From: DASWUD01 sp036401755
GTDB taxonomy: Bacteria; Pseudomonadota; Gammaproteobacteria; Thiohalomonadales; Thiohalomonadaceae
DNA length: 38,392 nucleotides
Direction of reading: 5' to 3'
NCBI GenBank assembly: GCA_036401755.1
Contig: DASWUD010000107.1
Span: 1 to 38,392, forward strand
The notes under the pieces were generated by a model, which was not told the origin of the DNA, did not search any database, and saw only the letters and a list, made by a program, of their open reading frames with translations. Each line of letters starts with the position of its first letter. Positions within the stretch are counted from its first letter, which is position 1. Below, in pieces: positions 15,908-25,565 of the stretch. The position numbers and the translations under genes are program-made.

Positions 15908-15996
15908 GGTCGCTCCTTTTAGTATCGTGGTGTTGTGAATTCTGGATACACGCCTGTACTCTAGGCAGCCAGACGAACACTGACCAATCGAATGAT

Positions 15997-16017
15997 TTTG
16001 TTAGTTGGTCTAACAAA
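15997..16017. promoter_or_regulatory. Candidate MarR operator
   Basis: TTTGTTAG (15997-16004) and CTAACAAA (16010-16017) form a perfect 8-bp inverted repeat with 5-bp spacing. A second, overlapping pair is GACCAA (15982-15987) and TTGGTC (16005-16010). It sits directly upstream of the marR-type gene and within the divergent dsrE-like promoter region, the usual place for autoregulation. Confidence 0.65.
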
Positions 16018-16037
16018 CAGGAGCACAATGGCGGAAT

Positions 16038-16457
16038 ATGGAACAGCTGGATGTCATCGGGCTGATGCGGGCACTGCAGGCTCTGGAGCGCAACATGTCG
16101 GTCGCCCTGATGTATTCGGGGTTACGCATTCCGCAGTTCCGCCTGCTGGACGAGCTCGATGCACTGGGCCAGGCCACGGTCACCGAGATGAGCCAGCGCC
16201 TCCACATCACCCGCGCCACCGCCAGCGTGATGATCAACGAGCTGCTCGCCGCCGGCGTCATCGCCAGCATCGAACATGAGTCGGATCGCCGCTCGTTTCA
16301 TGTGCGACTCACCCAACTCGGCCTCGACAAGCTGGCAGTGGGGCGCAAGGATGTGCGTGTCTATCTCGGCCGGGTTTCTGCCCACTATCCTCCCGAAATG
16401 GTGCGTATACTCAACCTCTTCGCGAACCGTTATGGCGGTTCGGCCTCACAGGCGTAA
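16038..16457 (+). CDS. MarR-family transcriptional regulator
   Basis: The 139-aa protein has the MarR winged helix-turn-helix: VTEMSQRLHITRATASVMINELLAAG (HTH, about residues 48-73) and the wing ESDRRSFHVRLTQLG with the conserved DRR. N- and C-terminal helices form the dimer. It probably represses itself and the divergent dsrE-like gene through the palindrome at 15997-16017. The ATG at 16038 is the only start possible in frame after a TAA at 16011. The AGGAG (16019-16023) is 14 bases from it and would suit an out-of-frame ATG at 16028 better, so translation may be inefficient. No effector can be inferred. Confidence 0.88.
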   Translation: MEQLDVIGLMRALQALERNMSVALMYSGLRIPQFRLLDELDALGQATVTEMSQRLHITRATASVMINELLAAGVIASIEHESDRRSFHVRLTQLGLDKLAVGRKDVRVYLGRVSAHYPPEMVRILNLFANRYGGSASQA

Positions 16458-16515
16458 TCGCACGCCGGAGGGAAAGTAGCCACTACCGCAACCACCAAGC
16501 CGTTGAAGAAAAGCC

Positions 16516-17661
16516 ATGTCAACACAGCGTTGGGAGATCTTCTGCTCGGTCATCGACAACTTCGGTGACATCGGTGTCTGCTGGCGCCTGGCGCGGCAAC
16601 TGGTGCACGAGCACGGCCTGCAGGTGCGGTTGTGGGTCAATGATCTGGCGAGTTTCCGGCGCATGGCGCCCATCGATGCGGCGCGTGAGATGCAGTGGCT
16701 GGACGGGGTCGAGGTGCGCCACTGGGGCCAGCCCTTTCCCGCACTGACTGCCGATGAGATCGGCGACGTGGTGATCGAGGCATTCGGCTGTCCGCTGCCC
16801 GACAGCTACGAGCAGGCGATGGCACAGCGTCAGCCGCAGCCGTTTTGGATCAATCTGGAGCACCTCAGCGCCGAGGGGTGGGTCGAGGGGTGCCACACCC
16901 TCACCTCGCCCCACCCGCGCCTGCCGCTCACCAAGCACTTCTTCTTCCCCGGCTTCACCCCCGCTACCGGCGGGCTGTTGCGTGAGCAGGGGCTGCTCGA
17001 TCAGGTGCGCGCCTTTCAGGCCGATGCGCCGTCACGAGCAGCCTTCTGGCGGCAGCTGGGCGCGACGGACGGGCCCCCTGGCGAGCTGCGTGTCTCGCTC
17101 TTCGCCTACGGCAGTCGCGACCTGGCCGGCCTGCTCCACACCTGGCGCGACGGTGATTTCCCTGTGCTCTGCCTGGTGCCGGAGGGACAGCTGGCCCGCC
17201 AGGCCGGAGCTCTGCTGGGCCGACCGGAACTCAAGGCCGGCGAGGTGGTGGCCGGCAACCTGCGCCTGCAGGTCTTTCCCTTCCTGGATCAGGCGGGCTA
17301 TGACCGATTGCTGTGGAGCTGCGACATCAACTTCGTGCGCGGCGAGGACTCCTTCGTGCGTGCCCAATGGGCGATGCGTCCCATGGTCTGGCAACCCTAC
17401 CGTCAGGAGGAGCAGCATCACGACCTCAAGCTGGGGGCCTTTCTCGACCGCTACTGCAGCACGCTGCCGTCTGCCGCCGCCCACGCCGTCGAACAACTGT
17501 GGCAGGCGTGGAACCGCGAGGAGGGGGTGGCGGAGGCGTGGGGTCCATTCCTGGCGCAACGGCAGACGCTGGCCCGCCACGCCATGGGATGGGCGAAAGA
17601 ACTGGCCAGCCGCCCCGACTTGACCACAAATCTGGTGCACTTCGCCCAAAAACCTTTATAA
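16516..17661 (+). CDS. earP: EF-P arginine 32 rhamnosyltransferase EarP
   Basis: The 381-aa GT-B fold enzyme transfers rhamnose from dTDP-L-rhamnose to Arg32 of elongation factor P, which activates EF-P for rescue of polyproline stalling. The N-terminal DNFGDIGVCWRLARQL carries the two conserved aspartates (D14, D18). The nucleotide-sugar site FVRGEDSFVRAQWA has the conserved Arg and Glu. Length matches the DUF2331/EarP family. The next gene is efp, 39 bp downstream, and that EF-P has Arg at position 32, the matching substrate. No lysine-type modification genes (epmA, epmB) are in the window. Confidence 0.96.
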   Translation: MSTQRWEIFCSVIDNFGDIGVCWRLARQLVHEHGLQVRLWVNDLASFRRMAPIDAAREMQWLDGVEVRHWGQPFPALTADEIGDVVIEAFGCPLPDSYEQAMAQRQPQPFWINLEHLSAEGWVEGCHTLTSPHPRLPLTKHFFFPGFTPATGGLLREQGLLDQVRAFQADAPSRAAFWRQLGATDGPPGELRVSLFAYGSRDLAGLLHTWRDGDFPVLCLVPEGQLARQAGALLGRPELKAGEVVAGNLRLQVFPFLDQAGYDRLLWSCDINFVRGEDSFVRAQWAMRPMVWQPYRQEEQHHDLKLGAFLDRYCSTLPSAAAHAVEQLWQAWNREEGVAEAWGPFLAQRQTLARHAMGWAKELASRPDLTTNLVHFAQKPL

Positions 17662-17662
17662 T
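17657..17662 (+). promoter_or_regulatory. -10 box for efp
   Basis: A perfect TATAAT overlaps the earP stop codon, about 38 bp before the efp ATG. No good -35 is visible, but efp probably has this promoter as well as read-through from earP. Confidence 0.4.
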
Positions 17663-17700
17663 TCGCGCCTCTATTGCCACCACCCTCAGAAGTACCCGAT

Positions 17701-18258
17701 ATGAAAACTGCTCAGGAAGTACGCGCCGGCCAGGTGATCATGGTTGGAAATGACCCGATGGTCGTATTGAAGGCCGAATTCAACAAGTCCGGCCGCAACG
17801 CCGCCGTCGTGAAGATGAAGCTGAAGAACCTGCTCACCGGTTCCGGCACCGAAACCGTCTACCGCGCCGACGACAAATTCGAAGTGGTCGTCCTCGAAAC
17901 CAAGGAAGCAACCTACTCCTACTTCGCCGATCCCATGTATGTCTTCATGGACGCCGACTACAACCAGTTTGAAGTCGAAGCCGAAAACATGGAAGACGCG
18001 CTCAAGTACCTCGAACCGGAGATGCCCGTGGAAGTGGTCTTCTACAACGACAAGGCGATCTCCGTGAACCTGCCCACCACCGTGGTGCGCGAAGTGATCT
18101 ACACCGAACCCGCCGCCAAGGGCGACACCTCCGGCAAGGTCACCAAGACCGCCAAGATCAGCACCGGTTACGAACTGCTGGTCCCCGCCTTCGTCGAGAT
18201 CGGCGACAAGATCGAAATCGACACCCGCACCGACGAGTACAAAAGCCGCTCCAAGTAG
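17701..18258 (+). CDS. efp: Elongation factor P, EarP type
   Basis: The 185-aa protein is the normal length with three beta-barrel domains. Domain I carries the modification loop NKSGRNAAVV with Arg at residue 32, the rhamnosylation site of EarP-type bacteria. Domain III ends YELLVPAFVEIGDKIEIDTRTDEY, the family signature. EF-P binds between the ribosomal P and E sites and speeds peptide bonds at consecutive prolines. ATG at 17701 gives the canonical MKTAQEVRAG start; an earlier ATG at 17674 is not used by relatives. It is downstream of earP and ended by a strong bidirectional terminator. Confidence 0.98.
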   Translation: MKTAQEVRAGQVIMVGNDPMVVLKAEFNKSGRNAAVVKMKLKNLLTGSGTETVYRADDKFEVVVLETKEATYSYFADPMYVFMDADYNQFEVEAENMEDALKYLEPEMPVEVVFYNDKAISVNLPTTVVREVIYTEPAAKGDTSGKVTKTAKISTGYELLVPAFVEIGDKIEIDTRTDEYKSRSK

Positions 18259-18277
18259 GCACGTCGCGCGATTGAAC

Positions 18278-18305
18278 AAAAAAGGCAGCTTCGGCTGCCT
18301 TTTTT
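18278..18305. terminator. Bidirectional rho-independent terminator after efp
   Basis: AAAAAA, the stem GGCAGC / GCTGCC with a TTCG tetraloop, then TTTTTT. The symmetry allows it to stop efp transcripts and those of the convergent AlkD-like cluster. Confidence 0.93.
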
Positions 18306-18367
18306 ATTGCACGCAATTGATGACGTGCGCGCGGCACCTTGGCGTGCCCGCAATAGTGAATGTCGAT

Positions 18368-19084
18368 TCATGGCGTGATGCCGTTGAGATAATAGCGACG
18401 CAGCTTCTCCGGAAACCGTTCGATAGCGTAGCGCAGCGTAGTGCGCGGCAGCTGAGGGTAGTGCTCGCGCAGAAACTTCTCCAGCCGTTGCTGATCGCGC
18501 TTGCCCACCTCGCGCAGCATCCAGCCGGTGGCCTTGTGAATCAGATCCTCGCGATCACTGAGGAGTCTTGTGGCGATAGTGAGTGTGTCGTCGAGGTCGT
18601 TATGGCGGATGAAGTTGAAGGTGGCGAGGATCGCGACGCGCCGCTCCCACAGGTTTTTGCCCCGTGCCAGCTTGTGCAGCGGGGCGCGACTGCGCTCCTG
18701 CAACCAGCCACCGACGATCGGCGGAGCACTGAGGTCCACCAGATCCCAATTGTTGATGCGGTGGAGATGGGCGAGGTAGAAGCGGTAAATCGACCGGCGT
18801 GTCGTCTCGTCGCCGCGCTTGAACTGCTCGACCAGGATCAGTAGCGCGGCGAGGCGTGCCTCGTGCCACACCTCTGCCAGAAGCGCGCTCAGCTCTTCAG
18901 TCGGGAGGTTGGCGTGGCGACGGGCGATCTGGCGTATGGCCGGTACGCGCAGGCCGAGAAAGCGGTCCCCTTCGCCATATTCACCCGGCCCGGTTTTGAA
19001 AAAACGCTGCAGCTGGCGCGCCTGCTCGGCATCGCCCCCCTGTTTCAGCTCCCTGATAACATCCCTGGCACCGGCGGTTTCCAT
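18368..19084 (-). CDS. AlkD-like DNA alkylation repair glycosylase
   Basis: The 238-aa all-helical HEAT-repeat protein matches the AlkD family, which excises N3- and N7-alkylated bases without base flipping. The motif FLGLRVPAIRQIAR is near residue 43. NNWDLVDLSAPPIVG has W113 and D117 with the same spacing as the AlkD catalytic Trp and Asp, and WERRVAIL supplies the conserved Arg (R148). Length is normal. It is the last gene of a minus-strand run (DUF1415, MOSC, glutaredoxin, AlkD) with 6 to 53-bp gaps, probably co-transcribed. Confidence 0.9.
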   Translation of the reverse strand: METAGARDVIRELKQGGDAEQARQLQRFFKTGPGEYGEGDRFLGLRVPAIRQIARRHANLPTEELSALLAEVWHEARLAALLILVEQFKRGDETTRRSIYRFYLAHLHRINNWDLVDLSAPPIVGGWLQERSRAPLHKLARGKNLWERRVAILATFNFIRHNDLDDTLTIATRLLSDREDLIHKATGWMLREVGKRDQQRLEKFLREHYPQLPRTTLRYAIERFPEKLRRYYLNGITP

Positions 19085-19127
19085 GCCGGCAGCTTACACC
19101 CGACGCCCCTGACCGCGCATGGGGTCG

Positions 19128-19523
19128 CTACGCGGCAGTGTCGAAACGGCTGCGCAGCAATTGGATGATCGCATCCGACTCGTAGAGCCACTGCTCACTG
19201 CCCTGTTCATCCTGGAGGCGCAGGCACGGCACCTGTGGCTTGCCGCCGCCCTGCTGTAACGCCGCGCGATGCTGGGCATCGTGCTGGGCGTCGCGCAGCT
19301 CGATGGTGAGCGAGAGGCGCGCCAGCTCGCGACGCACCTTGATGCAGAAGGGACAGCTCTTGAACTGGTAGAGGGCCATTGCGGCAGTTTGCGCATCGAT
19401 GTGGCGTTGCGCTTCGGGAGTGCGTGCGATCCCTTTGGGGGTGGTGAGTTTTTCCCACAGCAGCACCACGGGGGTGAGGATGAGGCGCAGGGCACGAAAG
19501 AAATAACGAATGACAATACGCAT
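19128..19523 (-). CDS. Membrane-anchored glutaredoxin/GST-N-like protein
   Basis: The 131-aa protein has an N-terminal hydrophobic helix (residues 4-23), a short linker and a thioredoxin-fold domain starting at MALYQFKSCPFCIKVRREL. The CPFC redox motif (C57, C60) and the later QVPCLRL, whose proline before Cys is the cis-Pro site, fit glutaredoxins, as does the C-terminal LYESDAIIQLL of GST N-domains. It would reduce disulfides or glutathionylated targets at the membrane. Orientation of the catalytic domain cannot be settled from sequence. Confidence 0.87.
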   Translation of the reverse strand: MRIVIRYFFRALRLILTPVVLLWEKLTTPKGIARTPEAQRHIDAQTAAMALYQFKSCPFCIKVRRELARLSLTIELRDAQHDAQHRAALQQGGGKPQVPCLRLQDEQGSEQWLYESDAIIQLLRSRFDTAA

Positions 19524-19566
19524 CAGTGATGGAGTCCTCTGTTGTTACTTGGAAAAATGGGAGTGT

Positions 19567-20013
19567 TTATTCAGGCCGCAATGCGATGGAGACATTCATG
19601 CCGAGGGTGAGCAGGCCGCCCTCGCGCACGCGGCAGGTGACACCGCCGCGCCACGCGCTGGCCAGCGCATTGAACAGGCCCGGCTGCACCGCCTCCATGC
19701 GCTCGCAGGGATCGGTCTCTCCGGTCACCTCCAGCACGGCGCCGCCGAGGGTGATCAGCGCACCTCTGGTTTCAAACAGCGGCAACTCGTCCACCAGCAG
19801 GTTGGCGCGCCGCTCCTGCCACGACAGATCAACACCCAGCTCGCCGCAGGTGCGCTGCCAATCGACCAGCGACAGCAGCGTCACCTGGCGCTTGCCCGGT
19901 GCACCGCGGTAGTCACCGGCAAGCCCTGCCTCGGGGGTGAGCTGCACCTGTGGCAACAGCTCCATCGGCGCATATTTACGCCGCTTGATGGCGATGCCGA
20001 GCAGTGTGGCCAT
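19567..20013 (-). CDS. MOSC-domain protein
   Basis: The 148-aa protein is a single MOSC domain, beta-rich, with GLAGDYRGAPGKRQVTLLS in the first half. The conserved Cys region TGETDPCERMEAVQPGLFNAL follows, in which Cys is the proposed sulfur/molybdenum ligand. MOSC proteins include molybdenum-cofactor sulfurases and YiiM-type reductases; the specific role is unknown. Its ATG is 6 bp after the DUF1415 stop, and its Shine-Dalgarno (GAGGGGAG) comes from the repeat that forms the end of that gene. Confidence 0.85.
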   Translation of the reverse strand: MATLLGIAIKRRKYAPMELLPQVQLTPEAGLAGDYRGAPGKRQVTLLSLVDWQRTCGELGVDLSWQERRANLLVDELPLFETRGALITLGGAVLEVTGETDPCERMEAVQPGLFNALASAWRGGVTCRVREGGLLTLGMNVSIALRPE

Positions 20014-20019
20014 GAGTAA

Positions 20020-20640
20020 TTACTCCCCTCTCCCTGGCCCTCCCCCTGAGGGGGAGGGGACTGAATTTCTAACCTCACCGATCTGCATGCACTCATCGAG
20101 CAGCGCCCGCATCTTTTCGGCGCCGAGTTCGTTCATCAGGCGAATGTTGCGCTCGGGGATCTTGTCGGGGCGCGCATAGCTGGAGATGGCGCGCGCCAGC
20201 AGCTCCTCGCGCAGCAGGTGGAGGATCGGATAGGGGGAGCGGTTGGTGTAGTTCTCCGCATCCTCCGGCTGAGTGCCGGCAAACTGGTAATCGGGGTGGA
20301 GGCTCGCCACCTGAAACTCGCTGGCATAGCCGCCCGTTTCGATCAGTTCATCGACCACACCGAGAAAGTCGTTGTAGTCGTAAAAGTCTTGCAGTACGAA
20401 GGGGTGGATCAGCACGGTGGTCTCCACCACTTCAGGATCGGTTGCGCGCAGGTGTTCCAGTTCGTGCTGCAGCTCAGTAAAGAGCTCATCGGGGGTCTGC
20501 GCGTGGCTTACCACATAGCGCACCTGCTCCCCCTCGTAGGGCTTGCGCGCGAAGGGGCAGAGGTTGAGCGCCACCACCGCTTTGCTGATCCAGCAGCGGG
20601 TGCGGGCAATGACCGTATCATCGTCAGGGAGTTGCGCCAT
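20020..20640 (-). CDS. DUF1415-family protein with repeat-derived C-terminus
   Basis: From the ATG at 20640 the protein is 206 aa. It matches DUF1415 throughout: AKP-type N-terminus with VALNLCPFARKPY, ETTVLIHPFVLQDFYDYNDFL, FQVASLHPDYQFAGT and NRSPYPILHLLREE. The function of the family is unknown; Cys, His and Asp residues are conserved. The last 14 residues (SVPSPSGGGPGRGE) are encoded by a REP-like GC-rich palindrome, so the native stop appears to have been lost and the frame extended. A longer start at 20727 lacks support. Confidence 0.85.
   Translation of the reverse strand: MAQLPDDDTVIARTRCWISKAVVALNLCPFARKPYEGEQVRYVVSHAQTPDELFTELQHELEHLRATDPEVVETTVLIHPFVLQDFYDYNDFLGVVDELIETGGYASEFQVASLHPDYQFAGTQPEDAENYTNRSPYPILHLLREELLARAISSYARPDKIPERNIRLMNELGAEKMRALLDECMQIGEVRNSVPSPSGGGPGRGE
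20025..20066. repeat. GC-rich REP-like palindrome inside the DUF1415 3' end
   Basis: CCCTCCCC / GGGGAGGG-type arms fall within 20038-20059, flanked by CTCTCCCTGG. A similar TCCCCTCTCCCTCAGGG unit lies at 29611-29640, in the opposite orientation. Confidence 0.65.
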
Positions 20641-20809
20641 GGTTGTCACCGTGTCCAAGAGGCGCAATTGTACCATCCACCGCCACACCGCAATGGGCCA
20701 CGGCGGCGAGTTATGCGATAATGGCACCGATTAGGCTTACCCGTAGGCCGCACCACGCAAGGCCGTAACACTCCCTGCATACCGTTTCACCTATTTCCGG
20801 ATTAACCAC

Positions 20810-22399
<1,590 letters not shown>

Positions 22400-22459
22400 T
22401 CTCTGGCAGGTCGGTATCGACAGGATGAGTTCGCTAAGGCGTCAAACAAGGAGGTAGGG

Positions 22460-22909
22460 ATGCAGATCTGGGTCGATGCCGACGCCTGTCCGGTGGTGAT
22501 CAAGGAGATCATCTTTCGCGCCGCCGAGCGCCGCCAGGTGCAGGTCACCCTGGTGGCCAACAAGCTGCTCGGCGTGCCGCGCTCCCCCTTCATCCGTGCG
22601 GTGCGCGTCGCCTCCGGCTTCGACGAGGCCGACAACTACATCGCCGCGAATGTCACCTCGGGCGACCTGGTGATCAGCGCCGACATCCCGCTCGCCGCCG
22701 CGGTGATCGAAAAGGGTGGCCACGCCCTCACTCCGCGCGGCGAGCGCTACACCAGTGAAACCATCCGCCAGAAGCTGACCATGCGCGACTTCATGGACCA
22801 GCTGCGCGGCTCCGGCATCCAGATCGGCGGTCCCGCGGCCCTCTCGCAGCGCGATCGCAAGGCCTTCGGCGATGAACTGGATCGCTTTCTTGCCCAGGCG
22901 CTGCGTTAG
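22460..22909 (+). CDS. yaiI: YaiI/YqxD-family protein (UPF0178)
   Basis: The 149-aa protein matches UPF0178 end to end: MQIWVDADACPVVIKEI, a conserved acidic/cysteine start, then VTLVANK, RVASGFDEADNYIA, GDLVISADIPLA and RGERYTSETIRQKL. The pattern of aspartates resembles a PIN-like nuclease fold, but activity is not established. AAGGAGGTAGGG before the ATG is a strong ribosome-binding site. It sits 60 bp after ybiT and 60 bp before the CHASE2 gene. A 7-bp hairpin at 22921-22943 without a T-run follows. Confidence 0.92.
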   Translation: MQIWVDADACPVVIKEIIFRAAERRQVQVTLVANKLLGVPRSPFIRAVRVASGFDEADNYIAANVTSGDLVISADIPLAAAVIEKGGHALTPRGERYTSETIRQKLTMRDFMDQLRGSGIQIGGPAALSQRDRKAFGDELDRFLAQALR

Positions 22910-22969
22910 AATGGCCGTCCCGGGCGCACCAGGAACGCGCCCGATACCAACAACAATGCGAGAATCCCC

Positions 22970-24766
22970 ATGTCGTTGATGACCGTGACCACCCGACTGC
23001 TGCGCCCCCTGTTGCTGCCCATCGCGACGTTTTCGGAACGGCTCGGCAACCGCTTCTATATCCTGCTGGCGCTGGTGATGGCGCTGGTGTTCAGCTGGGC
23101 CATCGTTGGCGAGCGCATGGCAGGGATGAAATACCAGGCCTACGACCTGATCATGAAGAACCGCTTCCACGCCCCGGCGGCCGACCCGAACATCGTCATC
23201 CTCGATGTGGACGAGGCGAGCCTCGCCGCGCTGGCCCCCGAGCTGGGACGCTGGCCCTGGACGCGCAGTATCTGGGCCGAAACGGTGGAGGCACTGGCCC
23301 GCCAGCAGGCCGCAGCCATCGTCTTCGATATCACCTTCAGCGACCTCGACCTGAACAATCCCGCCGCCGATCTCTACTTCCGCGACGTGGCGGCGGCCCA
23401 TCCCGAAACCTACTTCACCATGATCCGCCTCAATCCCGACAACGATGCGCAGAGCGCCCTAAAACTGGCGACGCTGGCCGGGGTCGAGCGCATCGACGCG
23501 GCGGCCAACCCCAACGCCACCGTCGCCATGGTGGTCCCCTACTTCCATAACATCCTCGCCGGCCAGCGCCTCGGCACCAACAACCTCTATCCAGACGACG
23601 ACGGCATCGTGCGTCGCTACCACGTCTATCGCGACAGCCACGGCTACCGCATCCAGGCGCTGACCACCAGCGTGGCGCGCGCCCTCGGCGCGGCGGTACC
23701 CGCGCAGCCGGACATCACCCTCAACTGGCGCGGCAAGCCCGGCGCCTATCAGAGCGTGCCGTTCCACGAGTTTTACACCGACATGCAGCGCAGCACGGCG
23801 CAACGCCCGGCTGACGAATTCCGCGGCAAGATCGTCATCATCGGCTCGACCGCCCCCTCGCTGTTTGATATCAAGCCGACCCCGATGGCCAAGATCCATC
23901 CCGGCGTCGAGGTGCTCGCCACCGCCATGGACAACGTGCGCAACGGCGACTATCTGCGTGAGGTCCCACACTGGGTGCAGGTGGTGGTGACCCTGGCACT
24001 GATTGCCGCGCTGACGGCCGCCTTCGTTTACAACATCGATACGCGGCTGCTGAACACCTCGTTCACCGCGACACAGACCGGTTTTCTCGCCACCAGCTAT
24101 CTGGTGCTCAACTACACCCCACTCTTCATCGACCTGACCGCGCCGTTCACGGCCGGGCTGATCTTCTTTAGTGTGGCGCGCACCTATGGCCAGATCGCTG
24201 CCATGCGCCGCAACGGCCACCCGCTCTTCGCCACCACCCTCGATGCCGGCCAGCAGAGCCTGGCCATCGTCATGCAGTGCCGTTTCCCCGCCAGCCAACA
24301 TGCGGTAGTGCGCAAGCAACGCCATTGGCTGCTCCGCCAAGCGGGCCTATCCCGCTACTGTGTGGCGGCACCCGGTATGTTCAAGCAAGCGCCGCTGCTG
24401 AATGCCATTTATCAGGAGCGGCTCTCGCTCTACTGGCTGGTGCCCGCCCAACACGGGGCAGCGGCGATGGCCGATGTGACGGCACTGCTCGACAAGTTGA
24501 CCACACGTTTTGGCGAGCACGACAGTGGCGTGGTGGTGGCGCTCCATGCGCGGCAACTCACCATCGACCAACGCGACGGCGAGTGGCGCGAGGCGGCCGC
24601 CTCGTTACTCCCCGAAGTGATAACATTGGCCGGCACGAAAGGTGGCAACGGCGTCACCCTGGTGGCCTCACCCGAATTCTGGCAATGCCCCGCTGCCCCT
24701 GAGGAGCGGCAGATCCCTGAAACTGTGCGTGTCAGGGGTTTCACCCGAGAGGAAGCTCAATCATGA
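22970..24766 (+). CDS. CHASE2-domain membrane protein with non-cyclase C-terminus
   Basis: The 598-aa protein has an N-terminal helix (about residues 28-47), then a periplasmic CHASE2 sensor domain (about 50-330). That domain includes IVILDVDEASLAAL, GRWPWTRSIWAE, IVFDITFSD and the conserved end FRGKIVIIGSTAPSLFD with HPGVEVLATAMDNV. Two or three transmembrane helices follow (about 335-405). CHASE2 normally feeds an adenylate cyclase, kinase or GGDEF domain, but the cytoplasmic part here (about 410-598) has none of these motifs and is unrecognised. Its stop overlaps the lipoprotein start by 4 bp (ATGA), so the two are translationally coupled. Confidence 0.87.
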   Translation: MSLMTVTTRLLRPLLLPIATFSERLGNRFYILLALVMALVFSWAIVGERMAGMKYQAYDLIMKNRFHAPAADPNIVILDVDEASLAALAPELGRWPWTRSIWAETVEALARQQAAAIVFDITFSDLDLNNPAADLYFRDVAAAHPETYFTMIRLNPDNDAQSALKLATLAGVERIDAAANPNATVAMVVPYFHNILAGQRLGTNNLYPDDDGIVRRYHVYRDSHGYRIQALTTSVARALGAAVPAQPDITLNWRGKPGAYQSVPFHEFYTDMQRSTAQRPADEFRGKIVIIGSTAPSLFDIKPTPMAKIHPGVEVLATAMDNVRNGDYLREVPHWVQVVVTLALIAALTAAFVYNIDTRLLNTSFTATQTGFLATSYLVLNYTPLFIDLTAPFTAGLIFFSVARTYGQIAAMRRNGHPLFATTLDAGQQSLAIVMQCRFPASQHAVVRKQRHWLLRQAGLSRYCVAAPGMFKQAPLLNAIYQERLSLYWLVPAQHGAAAMADVTALLDKLTTRFGEHDSGVVVALHARQLTIDQRDGEWREAAASLLPEVITLAGTKGGNGVTLVASPEFWQCPAAPEERQIPETVRVRGFTREEAQS

Positions 24767-25557
24767 AGATCACACCCCCCCTGTTTGCGCTGTTGTCAGC
24801 AGCACTGCTGGGACTGGCTGGCTGCGGCGACTCCCCGCAGCCGGGCTCGACGCCCCCCCCCAGTGAGCAGGCCAGGCAGACACCATCACAGGGCACCACC
24901 GCTCCGTCCGCTGCCACCGCTGAAGCACCACCACAGAACGCCATGGGGGTGCGTCCGGCGGAGGAGCGTGGCGCCCCGCCCAGCAGCGCCCCGGTGCCCG
25001 CCGGTCCGGCAGCCGTCGCCCCGACTTCGCCGGCAGTGGCTCCGCCACTACCGGTCTCACCTGCGCCGGCAACGCCCCAAGCGCCTGCTCCAGCCGCGCC
25101 CCAGACCGCTTCGGCCAAGGGAACGCTGCTCAAGGAGAGCGAGCTGAAGGAGAAACCCTTCATCGACGCCGCGACCCTGGCAAAGCTGGCGGCACAGAGC
25201 CCCGTCACCATCCGTGAACGCAGCGGCGGCTGGTTCCGGGTGTCGGCGGCGGGCCGCGAAGGGTGGGTTCGCATGCTCAACGTCAAGGTGACCGAAGGGG
25301 CGGAGAGCCTGAGCAGTGGCACCGATCTGACCCAGGCGGCGACGCTGGCCACCGGCCGTGCCGGCAGCGGCAACGTGGTCTCCACCTCGGGCCTGCGCGG
25401 CCTGAGCGAGGAGGAGCTGCGCACCGCCCAGCCCGATTACGCGCAGTTCGACAAGCTCAACAGCTATGGCGTGGATAAAAACACGGCCAGCAGCTACGCC
25501 AAGAGCAACGGTCTGAAGAGCCGCTCCGTTCAATACCTGCCCGCGCCCGCGAAGTGA
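24763..25557 (+). CDS. SH3-domain lipoprotein
   Basis: The 264-aa protein has a lipoprotein signal ending LAGC (Cys21), followed by a long low-complexity Pro/Ala/Ser linker (about residues 25-120). A bacterial SH3-like domain (about 128-175) contains the VTIRERSGGWFRVSAAGREG core and WVRMLNVKV. A C-terminal helical tail follows. Bacterial SH3 domains bind peptidoglycan or proteins. With the Asp residues after Cys it may stay in the inner or outer membrane; sorting is not clear. It overlaps the CHASE2 gene by 4 bp and precedes the M48 protease by 8 bp. Confidence 0.83.
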   Translation: MKITPPLFALLSAALLGLAGCGDSPQPGSTPPPSEQARQTPSQGTTAPSAATAEAPPQNAMGVRPAEERGAPPSSAPVPAGPAAVAPTSPAVAPPLPVSPAPATPQAPAPAAPQTASAKGTLLKESELKEKPFIDAATLAKLAAQSPVTIRERSGGWFRVSAAGREGWVRMLNVKVTEGAESLSSGTDLTQAATLATGRAGSGNVVSTSGLRGLSEEELRTAQPDYAQFDKLNSYGVDKNTASSYAKSNGLKSRSVQYLPAPAK

Positions 25558-25565
25558 GGTGTGCA

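Noticed and set aside
16028..16279. ATG at 16028 with ideal Shine-Dalgarno spacing as the start of a separate gene.
   Set aside because: The resulting frame has low-complexity Arg/Ala/Gly sequence, while the 16038 frame is an unmistakable MarR protein.
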